Shown: positions 1 through 6,263, counted from the first letter of the stretch. The stretch is 6,717 nucleotides of DNA from an uncultured Lachnospiraceae bacterium (GCA_902773195.1 CACYDL010000201.1:1-6717); one strand, 5' to 3'. Made by a program: numbers and translations. The notes: generated by a model not told the origin, from the sequence alone.

Positions 1-17
1 AAACGATACGGTAACAT
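1..17 (-). CDS. 5' end of an unidentified gene leaving the window
   Basis: A probable start codon ATG lies at 17-15 on the minus strand and is followed by four complete codons (MLPYR begins the protein) before the window ends. It is supported by a Shine-Dalgarno AAGGAG at 34-29, separated from the ATG by 11 nt, which is a little long. A strong promoter about 120 nt upstream points the same way, and nothing but a structured leader lies between them. Five residues are too few to suggest a function. The start is inferred from context only. Confidence 0.4.
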
Positions 18-37
18 TGAAAGTAATTCTCCTTACT

Positions 38-50
38 CCCGGTTCCCGGG
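38..50 (-). promoter_or_regulatory. Small GC-rich hairpin just upstream of the ribosome binding site
   Basis: On the minus strand CCCGG (50-46) pairs with CCGGG (42-38) across a 3-nt loop, a stem of five G-C pairs. It ends 3 nt before the AAGGAG Shine-Dalgarno of the gene starting at 17. It could affect ribosome access or simply be a local structure. On the plus strand the stem is followed by only four T's, so it is a poor terminator in that direction. Confidence 0.4.
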
Positions 51-72
51 GATTTTGCTTTAATAACACGAA

Positions 73-131
73 AAAGGGAGTTGCCATCTCTGTTTTATCG
101 CATCAAAAACAGAGGGACAGGCACTCCCTTT
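73..131 (-). promoter_or_regulatory. Two-tier hairpin at the 5' end of the leader transcript
   Basis: An outer stem pairs 73-81 with 123-131 (nine base pairs), continues with 83-85 against 120-122, and has one bulged base at 82. An asymmetric internal loop (86-87 and 115-119) leads to a perfect 9-bp inner stem, 88-96 with 106-114, closed by a 9-nt loop (97-105). About 21 pairs in 59 nt is far more than expected by chance. The hairpin starts where the promoter at 138-166 would place +1, so the transcript would begin in a stem. Its 3' arm on the minus strand runs into five T's (75-71), three of them paired, so it could also be an attenuator or intrinsic terminator. Alternatively it is a dispersed palindromic repeat (REP- or MITE-like). 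No Rfam family was recognised. Confidence 0.6.
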
Positions 132-137
132 GAGAGC

Positions 138-200
138 ATACTACCATGACTCCTCCGGGATGTCAACCATGTTTTTTATTTTTTCCTTTTTCTTTTTTCT
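138..200 (-). promoter_or_regulatory. Strong sigma-A promoter with A-rich upstream tract
   Basis: On the minus strand a perfect -35 box TTGACA (166-161) is separated by 17 nt from a -10 box TAGTAT (143-138), one mismatch from TATAAT. Immediately upstream, 200-172 is purely A and G apart from one T, with several A-tracts. This resembles an UP element or curved DNA that strengthens promoters. Initiation is expected near 131, at the first base of the leader hairpin. The promoter reads away from the DUF4129 operon and toward the gene beginning at 17. Confidence 0.7.
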
Positions 201-211
201 GCTCAACCCGG

Positions 212-328
212 TTATATTATTCTGATCCGGATGATGTCATCGACTTTCACGTCAAAGATCCCAGCCATTACAATGAAGTTGTCGAAGGTCGGCATGTTCC
301 TGACCCCACCGCGTCCCCTGTCATTGCC
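212..328 (-). pseudogene. Possible remnant of an XRE-type helix-turn-helix regulator
   Basis: An open minus-strand frame follows a TGA at 331-329 and ends at a TAA at 214-212. From the ATG at 295 it encodes 27 residues containing MPTFDNFIVMAGIFDVKVDD. This resembles the last helices of XRE/Cro-type domains, commonly of the form PS-hydrophobic-DNL...LA..L.VS.DELI. The DNA-recognition helices that should precede it are not found in frame, and the neighbouring frames show no clean continuation, so a decayed gene is more likely than an intact one. The Shine-Dalgarno before the ATG is weak (AGGA at 4 nt or less). The rest of the gap (329-420 and 201-211) shows no convincing gene or terminator. The resemblance is from memory of the family and remains tentative. 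Confidence 0.3.
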
Positions 329-420
329 TCATATGCAGCGGCCGATTCTTCAATCTGAATCCTGCCTTCTCACTGGAATACCCGTCCTCAGAAGGTCGGA
401 GTTCGGCTGCCTTTCCATAT

Positions 421-1851
421 TCACACCGTCCCGCCGTACCTCGCCCGCTCGTACCGCTCGTGAAGCTCCGCCATCCCCTCTGTCCCGAGAAGGCCCGCCT
501 CCCGCTCAATCTCCTCGGGAGATTCATAGGCGCGCGGCATCTCCTTCCTCGCCTTCCGGATCGCTCTCCGGTACTCGCGTCGGACCTGCTCCTCAGGCGT
601 GTTCGCCGCCGTTCTTCTTCTCCTTGCGGGCGTGATCTTCTGGATCCGGTCGGGCTCCACGGACGTTCCGGGCGGGCCTTCCTCGCCCTCCGCCTCCCGG
701 AAGCGGCTGAACACCCCTCTCATCCGCCTGATGAGAATCCATACCACCCAGACGACGATCCCGGCGAAGATCAATTTTGCCAGGAATTCAAAGATCCAGA
801 TGTATTTCCACGGCTCAGTCGGCTCCATCAGCTCCAGGCCCTCCGGGGTGACGGAGGGGACGGACTGTTCCAGCATCTTTTCCCATTCGAGCTCGATAGC
901 CGGACCGACCCTTCCCTGGAAATTCCTCAGGTCATAGTAAGGCCGAAGCGCGGACGTCAGCCTCCCCGTCAGGCCGCCCGCGGCGAGTGCCGCGCCCACC
1001 AGAGCCAGGGCGATGACGGCGCCGATCACCCGGATCCGCCTGCCCGGCATGTGTACCAGGTAGTCAAGGCGCGTCAGGTACCGGTCGGTCATCTCCGCGT
1101 GCCTGTAGAACAGGAACATCGCGCCGCAGACGAGGAAACTCATCGCCGCAATGTCACAGCCCTCCCGGCAGGTGAAAACCAGCGCGAGCACATAGAGGAC
1201 CACGAACCAGATGAGCAGCCACAGGTTCGGGCGGTCGAGCAGGTATCGTCTCTCGGTCCAGCTCAGGTCCCGGTCCCTCCTCGACCTCGCGCGGTCGGTC
1301 CTGTTCAGGCGGACCAGAATCATCACGGACGTAAGAACCACCGCCTCCACCATCACGACGACGAGATAAGCAAGCCGTTTAAATGGGATGACCGAGACGT
1401 CCTTCGGCAGCATGGCCGCCCTGTACGCGGCCTCATAGGCTTCTACCCCGTCCCAGGGAAGGAAGCCCGAGACGAACACCGCCGCGAACCACGTTGCGAC
1501 GAGAGCCGCTCCGCAGATCAGGATATAGGCGGTCAGCGTCCTCACCTTCTCCACCGCCACTTTCGAGACGGCGGAAGGGATGAGGAGCACAAAGAACGCG
1601 AAGTAGAGCGGGCGGATCAGAAACTCCGCCCTCGCGTCGCTCATCATGTAAAATGTCGGCAGAATCGGAGCCAGCACCATTACGGGGTAGACGATCCGGA
1701 TTGCGAGGCAGGTCATTTTCCAGGCTCCCGCCCGTCCTGTCATCCCCATTCCCGGCTCGCGTCGTTCCATCCCCACGCTTTCGTTCCCGGCCGGTCCGGT
1801 CCCGCGCATGTCCATTTTCTCTCTTCTCTTCCCGTCTCTTCCTCCCATCAT
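421..1851 (-). CDS. Polytopic membrane protein with DUF4129-like C-terminal tail
   Basis: This 476-residue protein has about eight hydrophobic helices, near residues 48-70, 77-97, 104-131, 157-180, 209-226, 233-250, 273-292 and 348-374. A charged loop of about 55 residues (293-347) separates the last two. The cytoplasmic tail has an Arg-rich linker (409-413) and then 417-476 with EEQVRREYRRAIRKARK and a final ERYERARYG. That pattern is typical of DUF4129, the domain found at the C-terminus of transglutaminase-like membrane proteins encoded beside DUF58 and MoxR genes. No transglutaminase domain with its Cys-His-Asp triad is apparent. Its first ATG overlaps the DUF58 stop by 4 nt. A second ATG at 1848 lies 7 nt from the GGGAGG Shine-Dalgarno (1861-1856) and may be the true start. 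The first roughly 45 residues are unusually charged and Met/Gly-rich, so a later start (for example residue 13 or 28) is also possible. Its biochemical role is unknown; a membrane partner of the DUF58 protein is inferred. Confidence 0.8.
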   Translation of the reverse strand: MMGGRDGKRREKMDMRGTGPAGNESVGMERREPGMGMTGRAGAWKMTCLAIRIVYPVMVLAPILPTFYMMSDARAEFLIRPLYFAFFVLLIPSAVSKVAVEKVRTLTAYILICGAALVATWFAAVFVSGFLPWDGVEAYEAAYRAAMLPKDVSVIPFKRLAYLVVVMVEAVVLTSVMILVRLNRTDRARSRRDRDLSWTERRYLLDRPNLWLLIWFVVLYVLALVFTCREGCDIAAMSFLVCGAMFLFYRHAEMTDRYLTRLDYLVHMPGRRIRVIGAVIALALVGAALAAGGLTGRLTSALRPYYDLRNFQGRVGPAIELEWEKMLEQSVPSVTPEGLELMEPTEPWKYIWIFEFLAKLIFAGIVVWVVWILIRRMRGVFSRFREAEGEEGPPGTSVEPDRIQKITPARRRRTAANTPEEQVRREYRRAIRKARKEMPRAYESPEEIEREAGLLGTEGMAELHERYERARYGGTV

Positions 1852-2951
1852 CCCGCCTCCCTTCCTAGGACGCGGAGCGAGCCCGACGAGCGGAACTGCG
1901 GCACCTCGCGCTTCTCCGTCGGAACGACAAAGATGCAGGAGGCTCCTCCGTCCGCCAGCTTCCTGGCTTCGGCGTAGAGTTCTTCGGATTCATTTTTCGA
2001 GATGATGATCGGGATCTCCCCGTCGGGCGGACAGCTTCGAATCAAGTCAGGGAAATCCGTGGTTCCCGACTTTTCGAAATCGGTCGTCAGGTACTGCTCG
2101 ATCGCGCGCTGCTGGTTTCTGCCCGTGGCGTTCGCAAGGACAAACGGCGTCCCGTCCTGCGTCTTCCCGTTCGCGCAGATGCTCACCGCGATGCCCCGCT
2201 TCATGATCCACCTGCAGAGCGTCGCCGCGCAGGAAATGGCGTCCTCCGTGAGCTTCACCTGCTTCCGGATATTCCGGTCCTCCACGTCGAGGTAGATTCG
2301 AATCCGCTCCGAGCTCGACGAACCGAAGGTGTTGACCATGAGGTCTCCCGTCTTCGCGGTCGCCTTCCAGTTGATGTGTTTCGGCGGGTCGCCGGGCATA
2401 TATTCCCTTATCGTTGAAAACACGAACGGATCCTCGACATACCTCCTCCGGCTTTCGCTCTCGCCGAGAATCACGAGGAGAGGCTCAAGGATCCCTCTGA
2501 TATCGGTCTTTTTCGCGTAGACATAGATGTCGTCCGTGTCCGTCATTTCCATACTCATCCGCCGGTAGAGCGGGATCGAGACGGCCTGGTACTCGGCCTG
2601 GCTGATCGTGTAGTGGCCGCGCTTCGCCCCGAGCAGCCTGTAGCTGCGGATGATCCGCTCCATGCCGAGAAGCGAGAACACGTCACGCTTGTAGATATAA
2701 TCGCTCTCGGTGATGTTCTCGTCCCCCGGGAAGATCAGGCCCTTCTGCGTCCTGAACGCGACCTCGAACACGAAGAGGGGCAGTCTCTTGCGGTTCTCGA
2801 TCGTCTCCGTGAGGTGGATTTCGCCGCCCTCCGTCACCGCGGGCTCCCGGAACCGGACACGGACCGAGACATTCCTCAGGGAGTGGCGGGCGAACCAGGC
2901 TTCCCAGACGGCGATGACGAAAATCACCGCGGCGATGGCTGCGGCGATCAT
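1848..2951 (-). CDS. DUF58 domain-containing protein
   Basis: This 367-residue protein starts with one hydrophobic helix (about 2-19) and then a beta-rich region (28-145). The DUF58 signature occupies about 182-209: R-E-Y-x-P-G-D-P-P-K-x-I-N-W-K-A-T-A-K, then G-D-L-x-V-N-x-F. A von Willebrand A-like fold is suggested after it by a hydrophobic strand ending LDVED (221-225). DUF58 proteins are usually encoded with MoxR AAA+ ATPases and DUF4129/transglutaminase membrane proteins and are thought to act in envelope or protein-complex assembly; the exact activity is not established. Many relatives have two N-terminal helices, whereas only one is seen here. The start is well fixed: its ATG overlaps the repressor stop as ATGA, with GGAG (2961-2958) six nt upstream. 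It also overlaps the following membrane protein gene by 4 nt, so translational coupling across all three is likely. Confidence 0.92.
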   Translation of the reverse strand: MIAAAIAAVIFVIAVWEAWFARHSLRNVSVRVRFREPAVTEGGEIHLTETIENRKRLPLFVFEVAFRTQKGLIFPGDENITESDYIYKRDVFSLLGMERIIRSYRLLGAKRGHYTISQAEYQAVSIPLYRRMSMEMTDTDDIYVYAKKTDIRGILEPLLVILGESESRRRYVEDPFVFSTIREYMPGDPPKHINWKATAKTGDLMVNTFGSSSSERIRIYLDVEDRNIRKQVKLTEDAISCAATLCRWIMKRGIAVSICANGKTQDGTPFVLANATGRNQQRAIEQYLTTDFEKSGTTDFPDLIRSCPPDGEIPIIISKNESEELYAEARKLADGGASCIFVVPTEKREVPQFRSSGSLRVLGREAG

Positions 2952-3748
2952 CTCGCGCTCCGATCCGCCATCTCCACGACGGCAATCGGAAGTTTCCTGG
3001 CGTCGGCTTTTGCCCTGTCCTCCTCGCTGATCCCGCTGTCGGTCACGATCATGTGGGCGTCCTCGACGGGGCAGATCACGGACAGGTAGCCGTTGTCAAA
3101 CTTGGAACTGTCGGCCAGCACGTAAGTCTCCCTCGCCGCCTTAAGGATCGCCTTCTTCACGAGCATCTGCGGGCTCGCGACCGAGGTGAGGCCGACGTCG
3201 AGATTGAGGCCGTGCACGCCGATAAATGCCTTTTCCACGCGGATGTTCTCAACCCAGGCGGCGGCTTCCTCGCCGACGGTCGAAGGCATGTTGCCGCCGG
3301 CTCTGCCCCCGACGATGTAGAGGTCGACGTTCCTGTGGTTCCAGAGGAGAACCCCGATCGCGAGGCAGTTGGTCACGATATAGAGATGAAGGGAGCTGTC
3401 CCTGCTGATCTCCTCCGCCAGGTAGTAGGTTGTAGAGGCGTCGTCGAGAAAGATCGTGTCGCCGTCCTCAATGAGCGAAAACGCGTACTTCGAGATCGCC
3501 CGCTTCGCCTTCACGTGCTGTGATAAGCTCGGATAGGGAAGGTCCGGCGCGGATTCGGCATCTATATCCGGAGGAGCCGCCGCGACGGCGCCTCCTCTCA
3601 CCCTGCGCAGGCGTCCCTCTCTCTCAAGGCTCCTTATGTCGCTGCGGATCGTGACGGCCGAGGTATCCATCTCGCGGCTCAGTTCCGTCACGCTTACCCG
3701 GCCTTCATCCCTCAGTTTTCTCAGTATCGCTTCTCTGCGCTCCAGCAT
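2948..3748 (-). CDS. DeoR-family transcriptional regulator
   Basis: The 266-residue length and layout are typical of the DeoR family. Residues 3-56 form the winged helix-turn-helix (REAILRKLRDEG, then VSVTELSREMDTSAVTIRSD and the wing RLRRVRGGAV). Residues about 82-240 form the DeoRC sensor domain, which in this family binds phosphorylated sugars or related metabolites. Recognisable pieces are FLDDASTTYYLAEEI, the VGG segment near 146-148, KAFIGVHGLNLDVGLTS and ADSSKF before a closing MIVTD. AGAGAGGA (3761-3754) ends 5 nt before the ATG and fixes the start. It is the first gene of the operon, behind the promoter at 3809-3836, and overlaps the DUF58 gene by 4 nt. Autoregulation is plausible because CGAAA repeats lie in its leader. 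The inducer cannot be predicted: no sugar kinase, transporter or aldolase gene is adjacent, which is unusual for a DeoR regulator. Confidence 0.95.
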   Translation of the reverse strand: MLERREAILRKLRDEGRVSVTELSREMDTSAVTIRSDIRSLEREGRLRRVRGGAVAAAPPDIDAESAPDLPYPSLSQHVKAKRAISKYAFSLIEDGDTIFLDDASTTYYLAEEISRDSSLHLYIVTNCLAIGVLLWNHRNVDLYIVGGRAGGNMPSTVGEEAAAWVENIRVEKAFIGVHGLNLDVGLTSVASPQMLVKKAILKAARETYVLADSSKFDNGYLSVICPVEDAHMIVTDSGISEEDRAKADARKLPIAVVEMADRSAR

Positions 3749-3771
3749 ACCGGTCCTCTCTCGATTTCTGC

Positions 3772-3811
3772 TTTCGTTACTGTCGTTTGAAGCTTTCGAT
3801 TCATTTCGATT
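3772..3811 (-). promoter_or_regulatory. CGAAA repeats, candidate operator of the DeoR-type repressor
   Basis: On the minus strand AATCGAAA occurs at 3811-3804 and again at 3801-3794, exactly 10 bp apart, one helical turn. A further CGAAA lies at 3776-3772, 22 bp beyond the second. The first copy overlaps the -10 box and the others cover the transcription start and early leader, so a bound protein would block initiation. Operators of several DeoR-family repressors contain TTTCG/CGAAA-type repeats. Assignment to the adjacent gene is inference. Confidence 0.45.
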
Positions 3812-3836
3812 TTAACATATCCAGCGGGGGTGTCAA
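3809..3836 (-). promoter_or_regulatory. Sigma-A promoter of the DeoR-DUF58-DUF4129 operon
   Basis: On the minus strand a consensus -35 TTGACA (3836-3831) is followed after 16 nt by -10 TAAAAT (3814-3809). A TG one base before the -10 makes it an extended -10 element and compensates for the slightly short spacer. Transcription should start near 3802, giving a leader of about 54 nt before the repressor ATG at 3748. Confidence 0.75.
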
Positions 3837-4021
3837 CGGGACAGATACCATGAAAATCAGGGCAGATTATAGATGATTGAGGTTCCCCTCCCCTTGAGGC
3901 GCCTGATGATCCCGAAGAGACTGCCTTATTTACTTTCATCTCCGGATTTCGAAAGTTTCAAAAGCAGATTTGCGAAAGAAAAGCCGTCTTCGCGGAATCA
4001 GAATACCGCGCAGATAAACGG
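3837..4021. other. Intergenic stretch between terminator and promoter
   Basis: Together with the promoter and terminator on either side this makes a gene-free gap of about 300 bases between the FolC-like and DeoR-type genes. No convincing gene, RNA or second promoter is seen here. It contains an isolated TATAAT on the minus strand (3871-3866) without a matching -35 box, and a 13-nt mirror-symmetric pyrimidine run (3883-3895). It may simply insulate the two operons. Confidence 0.5.
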
Positions 4022-4052
4022 CAAAAAAGAAGAGGCGGAGCAGCGCCTCTCA
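4022..4052 (-). terminator. Rho-independent terminator of the GerMN/ATP-grasp/FolC-like operon
   Basis: On the minus strand AGAGGCG (4050-4044) pairs perfectly with CGCCTCT (4037-4031) around a 6-nt loop, followed by TCTTTTTT (4030-4023). The first stem base is the final A of the FolC-like stop codon (4052-4050), so the hairpin starts with no spacing after the gene. This shows that the following DeoR operon needs its own promoter. Confidence 0.85.
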
Positions 4053-5354
4053 GACGCCCTCCGCCCCGTAATATGTTCTTGCCTCCGCCACTACCGACGC
4101 CGTCCCGAGTATCACAATCGGGCCTCCGCCTCTCTCCGCCTCCCGGAGCGCTCCGGCGACTGTCCCTATCCACTCGGCCCTGATTCCCTCTCTCCGCAGA
4201 GTCTCCTCCTGCTCCGGAGTGAACCTGTAGTGGGGATTCGCCGATCCCGCGAGAATGATCCTGTCGGCGAGATCCCGTATCTTCCGGGCTACGCCCGCGT
4301 AGTCCTTGTCGTCGGGTATGCCGATCACGACGGCCGCCCTGCCGATCCCGGCTCTTCCCAGCACCTCCCTCAGGTACCCGCAGGCCGCGGGATTGACGCA
4401 CGCGTCGACCATGACGAACGGATCCGCCCTGAGGATCTCCATCCTTCCCGGCCAGATGAGCGACGCGAGGCACCGCCTCGCCCCGTCCGGATCCACGTCG
4501 CCCAGCACCTCCCGGCCGAGCGCCATCGCGAGCGCGCAGTTATATGCCTGGTGCTCCCCGAGCAGCGGAACGAAGAGGTCCTCATACCGCCGGTCCCCGG
4601 CGGCGACGTCGAATCTCATTCCCGCCGGCGTGTACCGGATCCTCTCAGCCCGGAAATCCTCTCCGTAACAGAGGAGCCTGGTCCCGCATTCCTCCGCCCT
4701 CCGCCTGATCACCTCCATCACACCCGGCCGCTGTGCCGCGGTGAGCACGCACCGCTGCTCCCCGGTGATCACCGAGGCCTTGTCCGCGGCGATCTCCTCA
4801 CAGGTCGCGCCGAGCTCCCTTGTGTGCTCGGGGAAAATGCTGTTGATCACCGCGTACTCATGCAGGGCGCTGTTTACGTCGTCGTACTTCGCGCCCTTTC
4901 CGCACTCGAGGACGTTGAAGCCGGTTCCCCGTTCCCTGAACCAGCTGAGCGCGAGCAGCGTCTGGATCCCCATCGGGCTGATGCAGACGTCTTCGGGAAG
5001 GCTGTTCCCGATCCGGTCGAGATCCGGCCGGACCGCCTCCATGTGTCTCACGAAATCTTCAGGGCTGATCTTCTCCCCGTCGACTCTGAACCGCTCCCTG
5101 AAATCCACGAGGTGCGGGCTCGTCATGAGGCCGACGGACATCTTCGTCCCCAGGATCTTCGAGATCATGAGGGCCGCGGAGCCCTTTCCCTTGCTCCCGG
5201 TTATGACCGCGCAGGGGGTGCCGGAAAACCGCCTGATCAGGCCGCGCGTCAGGTCCGGCCTCCTCTTCTCTGAATCCCTCGCCCCGTACGGCTGGTGCTT
5301 CTCCGCCCGGAGATAGGACTGATATACGTATGCTTCCGCCTCTTCTACGGTCAT
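4050..5354 (-). CDS. Divergent FolC/Mur-ligase-like ATP-dependent amide ligase
   Basis: This 434-residue protein has the length and motif order of folylpolyglutamate synthases, which join glutamate to a carboxylate through an acyl phosphate. Visible are a P-loop TGSKGKGS (52-59; FolC usually TGTNGKGS), TSPHLVDFRER (78-88), an E-C-G-K-G segment at 150-154 where FolC has E-x-G-x-G-G, and EHTRELG (176-182) where FolC has a DH. Then come EEIAADKASVI (186-196) with K192 at the position of the carbamylated lysine, LGEHQAYN (265-272), WPGRME (301-306) and DKD (349-351). The FolC signature DGAHNP is replaced by DACVNP (317-322), losing its His. The ATG follows GGAGGG (5368-5363) by 8 nt. It lies 30 nt after the ATP-grasp gene and is the last of its operon. 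An authentic FolC is possible, but the altered motifs and the partner ligase suggest a different substrate. Confidence 0.85.
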   Translation of the reverse strand: MTVEEAEAYVYQSYLRAEKHQPYGARDSEKRRPDLTRGLIRRFSGTPCAVITGSKGKGSAALMISKILGTKMSVGLMTSPHLVDFRERFRVDGEKISPEDFVRHMEAVRPDLDRIGNSLPEDVCISPMGIQTLLALSWFRERGTGFNVLECGKGAKYDDVNSALHEYAVINSIFPEHTRELGATCEEIAADKASVITGEQRCVLTAAQRPGVMEVIRRRAEECGTRLLCYGEDFRAERIRYTPAGMRFDVAAGDRRYEDLFVPLLGEHQAYNCALAMALGREVLGDVDPDGARRCLASLIWPGRMEILRADPFVMVDACVNPAACGYLREVLGRAGIGRAAVVIGIPDDKDYAGVARKIRDLADRIILAGSANPHYRFTPEQEETLRREGIRAEWIGTVAGALREAERGGGPIVILGTASVVAEARTYYGAEGV

Positions 5355-5384
5355 CCGGGTATCCCTCCCCCGCTCCGCCCGCGG

Positions 5385-6263
5385 CTAAAGAGCCCGGGCT
5401 CCCTCCGCCAGGTCGCGCTCTATGGTTTCGATGATCATTCCCGCGATGTTGAGGCCCGAGGCCTTCTCGATGCCCTCGATGCCCGGCATGACGTTGATCT
5501 CGCAGAAATAGGGTTTCTCTTCGCCGAACAGGAAGTCGAGGCCGAGAAAATCCAGGCCCGTCTCCCGGTAGATTTCCGCAGCCGCCTCGCGCATCCACGC
5601 CTCGACCGGGCAGGCCTCGACGGACGCTCCGAGGGCGACGTTCGACCTGAAGCCGTCGGCGGAAGTCCTGACCATGCAGGCCGCCGCCTCCCCTCTTATG
5701 CTGAAGCACCGCATGTCGCGGCCGGCGCTCGTCCCGATGAACTCCTCAAAAAGGAACTCCTTCGATATCCCGTAACCCGCGGCGAGCCCGTCATAGGTCT
5801 GCCTGTCCGGGATGAGCGATATCTCCAGTCCCATGGAGCTCTCGAGCCCCTTCGCCACGAACGGGCTTCCGAGCCTCTCTTCCAGGGCCTCATAGGGAGT
5901 GAGCGCTGTCCCGAGGACCCACCGCGGCATGAGGAAGGCCGGGGATCTCAGCCTTCTCACCTGCTCATACTTGCTGACGTAGAGGCGGAATGGCTCCAGC
6001 CGGTTGTAGGACACGGGGGCCAGCGCGTTCAGAGCCTCCATGATCCGGCCCGTCTTGTAGCGGTTGATGACAAAATCACACGGGGACAGGTTCTCTCCGG
6101 CAAGCCGGACCCCGTCCCCGTCGACAGTCGTGTCGTGGACGCCCACGATCCGAAGGCCGATGCCCCGGGCTTCCGCCTCCTCCCGGAGGCGGCGGCAGGT
6201 CCGGGCATCGCCCATATTGCTGTATTTTTCAATCAGGTATCCACTGAGATATTCATTTTTCAT
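5385..6263 (-). CDS. RimK-like ATP-grasp ligase
   Basis: This 292-residue protein carries the motifs of RimK-type ATP-grasp enzymes, which couple an amino acid, often glutamate, to a carboxylate with ATP. Visible are the nucleotide-binding FVAKGLESSMG (135-145, K138), the hinge LFEEFIG (171-177), RDMRCF (182-187), FRSN (205-208), D243 and the metal-binding E-x-N (E255, N257) followed by PGIEGIEKASGLNIAGMIIE (260-279). All catalytic positions I can recognise are intact. Residues 1-100 are a weakly conserved N-terminal domain, as in RimK. I chose the ATG at 6263 because GGTGGAG (6280-6274) lies 10 nt upstream; an in-frame ATG at 6284 would add seven residues. The gene overlaps the end of the GerMN gene by 11 nt and precedes the FolC-like gene, so all three are probably co-translated. 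Candidate substrates are a ribosomal or other protein C-terminus, a cofactor or a small peptide; sequence alone cannot decide. Confidence 0.9.
   Translation of the reverse strand: MKNEYLSGYLIEKYSNMGDARTCRRLREEAEARGIGLRIVGVHDTTVDGDGVRLAGENLSPCDFVINRYKTGRIMEALNALAPVSYNRLEPFRLYVSKYEQVRRLRSPAFLMPRWVLGTALTPYEALEERLGSPFVAKGLESSMGLEISLIPDRQTYDGLAAGYGISKEFLFEEFIGTSAGRDMRCFSIRGEAAACMVRTSADGFRSNVALGASVEACPVEAWMREAAAEIYRETGLDFLGLDFLFGEEKPYFCEINVMPGIEGIEKASGLNIAGMIIETIERDLAEGARAL

Noticed and set aside
38..58. Plus-strand terminator formed by the GC hairpin and TTTT
   Set aside because: Only a five-pair stem and four T's, and no plus-strand gene ends nearby.
350..418. Short minus-strand frame of 22 codons starting just after the DUF4129-like stop
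   Set aside because: No convincing Shine-Dalgarno, no hydrophobic or conserved pattern, and it is within chance length.
231..635. Plus-strand open frame of 134 codons in the left gap
   Set aside because: More than half lies antisense to the DUF4129 tail, the end is Pro/Ser/Arg low complexity and it has no family resemblance or clear Shine-Dalgarno.
460..1977. Plus-strand open frame of 505 codons antisense to the DUF4129-like and DUF58 genes
   Set aside because: Its translation is rich in Arg, His, Pro and Asp with no hydrophobic core or recognisable motif, as expected for the antisense of a GC-rich gene. The minus strand carries coherent domains and start signals.
3866..3894. Second minus-strand promoter with TATAAT at 3871-3866
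   Set aside because: The sequence 17 nt upstream reads AGGGGA, not a -35 box, and a better promoter lies closer to the gene.
3883..3895. 13-nt mirror-symmetric pyrimidine run as a possible triplex-forming element
   Set aside because: Too short and isolated to distinguish from chance.
3873..5273. Plus-strand open frame of 466 codons opposite the FolC-like gene
   Set aside because: Low-complexity Pro/Arg/His composition, no family resemblance, and it runs straight across a well-formed minus-strand terminator.
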